DNA of 64,000 bases from Sulfolobales archaeon (GTDB lineage: Archaea > Thermoproteota > Thermoprotei_A > Sulfolobales > Desulfurococcaceae), in NCBI GenBank assembly GCA_025059075.1, contig JANXDZ010000003.1, positions 157,391 through 221,390 on the forward strand. The letters are read 5' to 3'. The number at the start of each line of letters is the position of its first letter. Within the stretch, counting starts at the first letter, position 1. Shown piece after piece: positions 60,351 to 64,000 of this stretch. The notes under the pieces are model-generated. The model did not search any database. It was given only the letters and a program-made list of their open reading frames with translations, and was not told the origin of the DNA. The position numbers and the translations under genes are program-made.

Positions 60351-61031
60351 ATGATAAAGATCTCTGCTTCAATAGCTGCAGCAGACCCCCTTAACTTAGG
60401 GAGTGAAGTTAGAAGGCTTGAGGAAGCAGGCGTTGACTACATACACATAGATGTTGGAGACGGCGTCTTCGTAGATGACGTAGGGTTTAATCTACATACA
60501 GTTAGAAGAATAAGTGAAGCAACAAGCATACCTCTACAAGTGCACTTAATGACCTATAGCCCTGAGAAATTTATCGAGATCTATGCAAAGCACGCTCATG
60601 AAGTAGTAGTCCACGTAGAGTCTACGCCTCACGTAGTGAGAGCAGTGAGGAGAGTAAAGAGCCTAGGCGTTAAAGCTGGTGTAGCAGTACTGCCCGGCAC
60701 TGCTGTAAGCTCCTTGAAGTACCTAATTCCTTATGTGGACAGCGTCCTCGTAGCAACCAATAATGACTCAAGCTTCTACAGCTGGGTGGATAGGGAGTTT
60801 GCACCAGAGATGCTGGATAAGATAAGGGAGGTGAATGCATTGAAGCAGGAGCTCAACGATGGAGTGGAAGTAATAGCTGACGGTGGAATAAACTTAAGCA
60901 ACGTCCGTGAAGTAGTGAAGGCAGGTGCCTCAGTAATAACTATGGGGTCAGCTCTATTCTCTTCAAGTAACATTAGAGAAGTTGTTGAGTCAATAAGACT
61001 TATATACAGTGATGTTCTTAGAGTAAAGTAA
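60351..61031 (+). CDS. sgcE: ribulose-phosphate 3-epimerase family (SgcE-like)
   Basis: A 226-residue TIM-barrel epimerase. Metal ligands appear in order: I-H-I-D-V-G-D-G (32-39, His and Asp), V-H-L-M (about 64-67, His) and I-A-D-G-G-I (about 182-187, Asp). It swaps the C3 configuration of a ketose phosphate. Beside a PTS with a BtpA-like gene it matches SgcE of the sgc operon, which probably acts on the imported sugar phosphate. GGTG lies five bases before the ATG. Confidence 0.85.
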   Translation: MIKISASIAAADPLNLGSEVRRLEEAGVDYIHIDVGDGVFVDDVGFNLHTVRRISEATSIPLQVHLMTYSPEKFIEIYAKHAHEVVVHVESTPHVVRAVRRVKSLGVKAGVAVLPGTAVSSLKYLIPYVDSVLVATNNDSSFYSWVDREFAPEMLDKIREVNALKQELNDGVEVIADGGINLSNVREVVKAGASVITMGSALFSSSNIREVVESIRLIYSDVLRVK

Positions 61032-61051
61032 GATCGGTGGAGTTCATTAAA

Positions 61052-61864
61052 ATGTCATCAATGCTCTACGACTTGTTTCACGTAGATAAACCAATTATAG
61101 GCATGGTTCACCTGCTTCCTCTACCGGGATCCCCGAAGTACGACTATAGAGATCCGGCGGTGGAAAAGATCGTTAGAAGAGCCTTAAGTGATGCCACTGC
61201 CCTTGAGAAAGGGGGAGTGGATGGATTGCTGTTCTCTAATGAAAGCGATGCACCATTCCTCTTTAAAGTAGGTCCTGAGACTATTGCTGCAGTAACTTAT
61301 GTAGTTACAAAAGTTGTAGAGCAAGTTGACTTGCCCTTCGGCGTAGACATCCTATGGGATCCCTATGCCACTATAGCTGTTGCAAAAGCAACAGGCGCTC
61401 CCTTTGTGAGAACTATTCTAGCCGGCGCTTTCTCAAGCGACTTAGGGATAATAAACACTGAGGGAGCTAAAGTACTGAGGTATAGGAAGTACATTGGTGC
61501 AGAGGATGTAAAGATATTTCTTTACTTAAACCCAGAGTTCGCAGCACCCATATCGCCGCGCCCACTGGGCTTAGTTGCTAAAACAGTTAAGTGGCTTTCA
61601 ATAGCAGATGCCTACTGCATCTCAGGTCCTATGCCTGGGCTGCCTCCGAGAGAGGATGATATAGTTAGCGTTAGAGAGAGCGTGAAAGATGTGCCTTTAA
61701 TAGCTAACACAGGCATTAATAAGGATAACGTTTCAACGTACTTAAAGCTCGTTGATGGAGCAATAGTGGGCACAGCCTTCAAAGTGGGAAACGTAACTCT
61801 AAACCCCGTTGATGAATCGAAGGTGAGGGAATTCATGAATTTAGTTAGCTCACTGAGGCAGTAG
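61052..61864 (+). CDS. sgcQ: BtpA/SgcQ-family TIM-barrel protein
   Basis: About 270 residues. It opens with the BtpA family signature: G-M-V-H-L-L-P-L-P-G-S-P-K-Y (about 17-30). Then G-V-D-G-L-L-F-S-N, P-F-G-V-D-I-L-W-D-P, R-P-L-G and A-N-T-G-I-N as the late strand. BtpA was named for photosystem I biogenesis in cyanobacteria, but SgcQ and archaeal relatives are probable sugar-phosphate enzymes. The ATG at 61052 is the best start; GGTGG lies 11 bases before it. It follows the epimerase by 20 bp. Confidence 0.85.
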   Translation: MSSMLYDLFHVDKPIIGMVHLLPLPGSPKYDYRDPAVEKIVRRALSDATALEKGGVDGLLFSNESDAPFLFKVGPETIAAVTYVVTKVVEQVDLPFGVDILWDPYATIAVAKATGAPFVRTILAGAFSSDLGIINTEGAKVLRYRKYIGAEDVKIFLYLNPEFAAPISPRPLGLVAKTVKWLSIADAYCISGPMPGLPPREDDIVSVRESVKDVPLIANTGINKDNVSTYLKLVDGAIVGTAFKVGNVTLNPVDESKVREFMNLVSSLRQ

Positions 61865-61877
61865 AGGGGGAAGTGGC

Positions 61878-62966
61878 GTGAGCTTAAGGCACCCTGAGTT
61901 GCTTAGGAAACTCACTGAGACTCCTGGAGTATCTGGCTACGAGCATTTAATGACGGAGCTGGTTTCATCCTATTTAGTGAAGCACACTGATAAAGTCTTC
62001 ACTGATAACTTGGGTAATGTCGTAGCTGTCTTCGAGGGCGAAGCCCAGGGCCCCAGGGTCATGCTTGTTTCACACATTGATGAAATAGGGTTAATTATTA
62101 GGAGAATAGATAGCAATGGATTTATTAGAGTGACGAGAGTCGGCGGCATAGATGCGAGGGCATTGATATCTAGGGATGTGAGGATAGTTACTGATGATGG
62201 GAGGGAGGTTTATGGAGTTGTTGGAGTGAAGTCCCATCACTTGCTTATGAGCCCTGAGGAGAAGGAGAGGGTTCCATCGTGGAACGATATATACATAGAT
62301 GTAGGGGCGGCGAGCTATAAGGAGGTCCGTGACTTAGGGGTGGATGTGGGTTGTCCAGTGACTTATGCTCCCAACTACAGGTTTTTAAACAATAGATTTG
62401 TGGTTACTAAAACTGTGGATAATAGGGCTTTGAACTACGTGCTTCTAGAGCTTGCAGAACTCATTGAAGGAGAACGCCTTAAGCCCACTGTAATGCTTGC
62501 TTTCACTGTTCAGGAGGAGTTTAATCAAAGAGGCTCTATACCTATTGTAAGGAGGTTTAAGCCAGATGTATTGGTAAATACGGATATAGCTGTAGCTACA
62601 GATACTCCTGAGACACTAAATGAGGCTTCACCTGTAGTTCTTGGAGGCGGGCCAGTTCTATACGCCTACTCATTCCATGGAAGGGGGATGTTGGCTGGAT
62701 TCATACCGCACCCCAAGCTGAGGAAATTCATTGAGGGAGTAGCGAGAGAACACTCCATTAATATTCAGAGAAGCGTTATGCTAGGCGCAGTAACTGAGAC
62801 AGCTCACCTATATTTAGAATCGGAGGCTGGAATACCCGCTGTAGACATAGGCCTCCCATGCAGATACACTCACTACCCCAATGAAGTAGCAGCAGTAGCC
62901 GACGTCAACTCCCTCATAGATCTATTGATGAACGCTCTGCTAAACATCCATAAAGCACAGCATTAA
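61878..62966 (+). CDS. sgcX: M42-family aminopeptidase-like protein (SgcX/FrvX type)
   Basis: A 362-residue di-metal hydrolase. Metal and catalytic residues: V-S-H-I-D-E-I-G (about 64-71), V-D-N-R-A-L-N (bridging Asp), Q-E-E-F-N-Q-R-G (catalytic Glu pair, about 213-220), N-T-D-I-A and the late H in Y-T-H-Y-P-N-E. In sugar operons (sgc, frv) M42 homologs accompany PTS genes for reasons unknown. It lies 13 bp after sgcQ, with GAGGGGG before the GTG. Confidence 0.85.
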   Translation: MSLRHPELLRKLTETPGVSGYEHLMTELVSSYLVKHTDKVFTDNLGNVVAVFEGEAQGPRVMLVSHIDEIGLIIRRIDSNGFIRVTRVGGIDARALISRDVRIVTDDGREVYGVVGVKSHHLLMSPEEKERVPSWNDIYIDVGAASYKEVRDLGVDVGCPVTYAPNYRFLNNRFVVTKTVDNRALNYVLLELAELIEGERLKPTVMLAFTVQEEFNQRGSIPIVRRFKPDVLVNTDIAVATDTPETLNEASPVVLGGGPVLYAYSFHGRGMLAGFIPHPKLRKFIEGVAREHSINIQRSVMLGAVTETAHLYLESEAGIPAVDIGLPCRYTHYPNEVAAVADVNSLIDLLMNALLNIHKAQH

Positions 62967-63189
62967 GCTAAGCTTCGAAAACAACTACATCTTTATAGCG
63001 ACCTTTAATCAGTACGCTAAGATTCCCCTTTATTACGCATCCTAGCTTTAAAATAACTTGTGAAGCATGTCTCGGCAAAGCCCGGTGGGAAATACGCCAC
63101 GGTAAAGACAACTCTTGCTTAGGAGCCTACACATCTAAATAGATCGTTTATGCTGCCCCATTGCTTTATGCTTATTGGCTGACGATAAC
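62967..63189. other. gap after the sgc-like cluster
   Basis: No gene. A short hairpin, CCGGTGG with CCACGG separated by GAAATACG (about 63080-63103), lies about 115 bp after the last stop and could be a transcript end or part of the decayed element beyond. Confidence 0.35.
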
Positions 63190-63790
63190 ACTATGTTGAT
63201 CAATTTCTCTTCAGCTCTTATTGAAGTCTCTTCACCTAATGCTGTATTCGGCCTTAGATAGCTATAATACGTTCGGTACCCTTTACAATTTCCTCAAACT
63301 TTCCTCCATCCTTCGCCCTTCTTTAACCAATTCTTGACTACGCTGCGTAGCCTCTTACAATTATTGTTAATTCTCGTCTTTCGCTAAGCCTGCGTTGCTC
63401 ATATAATTTATCGACAGGTCCTGGAGCTCCAGAGCCTTCCTATAGGACTGCAGTCCATCTGCCGTAAGCGTACTTGGGATTTTACAAGCATTCTTAATGG
63501 CCTCCTTTGCGGCTTTAACTGCGTTCCCTATAACCCGCCTGGATGTAAGTAGGGACTATAGACTCTGATCTCATAATTCCAGCTCGGCTTCTTCCTCAAA
63601 CGCTTTCTTAAGTACCCCAGTTATCTTCGTGGCCTATGCAGCCTTAGCACGCCGTGCTCCAGCATTATATTATCCATGAACCTCTTGATGCACAGCTCAT
63701 ACTTAAACAACTAGGGTGGATCGCTCTTATTGCACCTGAAGCCCTTGCTGAACGCCTAGATTGAAATCACGTTCCTCTATATTGCAAACA
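63190..63790 (-). pseudogene. decayed IS240/IS6-type DDE transposase
   Basis: No frame stays open, yet translated pieces on the minus strand fall in the correct order. Near 63640-63720: K-Y-E-L-C-I-K-R-F-M-D, a degenerate HTH-like block. Near 63420-63540: S-R-R-V-I-G-N-A-V-K-A-A-K-E-A then P-S-T-L-T-A-D-G-L-Q-S-Y-R-K-A-L, the DDE-core strand with its Asp. Near 63197-63270: Y-Y-S-Y-L-R-P-N-T-A-L-G, the family's last motif. Stops and frame changes lie between. No target duplication or terminal repeats could be seen. Confidence 0.6.
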
Positions 63791-64000
63791 ATTGCAGAAG
63801 TAGAGAGGAGACTATTTGAGCTAACGACTTCTTTTAGGAGGAAGGAGAACACCTCTACTACTTCCATATGAGCTCTAGATCGAGTTTATCGAGGGCATCG
63901 TATAGGTCTAACACGATCCTCTCTAGCTCAATATCATTAAGTGCAGTGCACTTAATGACCAAATTCCATAGGTGCTACAGCATTATTAGAAAGCCTACCA
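63791..64000. other. terminal stretch, unassigned
   Basis: The last 210 bases have no open frame I can support. They may continue the decayed element, since no clear boundary is visible at 63790. Confidence 0.35.

Noticed and set aside
1..64000. CRISPR arrays, tRNA or rRNA genes
   Set aside because: No spaced direct repeats and no GC-rich T-loop-like cloverleaf segments seen on either strand by eye; no tool could be run.

Overview
The window is a chromosome segment of a thermophilic crenarchaeon (Thermoproteota). The evidence is a Sulfolobus-like single-OB-fold SSB with a Gly/Arg-rich acidic tail, ribosomal protein S25e, a HerA-NurA pair, the helicase Hel308, a HTH-ThiN regulator of the ThiR type and archaeal form III RuBisCO. 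Leaders commonly show a GGTG(G) Shine-Dalgarno 5-8 nt before ATG, GTG or TTG, and I used this to choose several starts. There is no rRNA, tRNA, CRISPR or intact transposase, so I do not name a genus.

Layout. 1-9.1 kb: the end of a pyruvoyl-dependent decarboxylase, small proteins, a PA14-domain protein beside an overlapping ORF, two GNAT acetyltransferases, a C/D box guide RNA, a HAD phosphatase, an HD protein, MoeA and a flippase. 9.1-25.3 kb: S25e, an orphan three-gene operon, Hel308, MoaC, HtpX, TatD, ThiR, an ABC-2 exporter and a maltokinase-like kinase. 25.4-28.4 kb: two small regulators and a ParA/RHH partition cassette (SegAB-like) with a third unknown gene. 28.4-34.1 kb: a PiT phosphate transporter with its PhoU-like partner, a FUN14-like membrane protein, a cysteine-cluster protein, NurA and HerA. 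34.1-44.2 kb: a carbon block with a class V aminotransferase, form III RuBisCO, a three-subunit biotin-dependent acyl-CoA carboxylase, a thiolase, an M20 deacylase and a JAMM-motif protein. 44.4-49 kb: zinc-finger proteins, a transglutaminase-like exoprotein and SSB coupled to a PqqD-like protein. 48.3-51.4 kb: a ZnuABC-type metal transporter with a NikR-like regulator and a divergent, operator-like promoter. 51.4-58.2 kb: a PhoH-KH ATPase, an Mrr-like nuclease, an MFS carrier, an archaeal STAND-like ATPase and TrpB2. 58.4-63 kb: a sugar phosphotransferase cluster. 63.2-63.8 kb: a decayed IS240-like transposase.

The most striking locus is the last cluster. IIB and IIC of a galactitol-type PTS are divergent from a ribulose-phosphate-epimerase-like gene, a BtpA/SgcQ gene and an M42 peptidase-like gene. 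This is the gene content of the cryptic enterobacterial sgc operon (sgcB, C, E, Q, X), without a visible IIA, HPr or enzyme I. Other loci worth attention are the NikR-controlled metal transporter, the SSB/PqqD coupling, the SegAB-like cassette with its extra gene, and a compact C/D box sRNA abutting a coding start.
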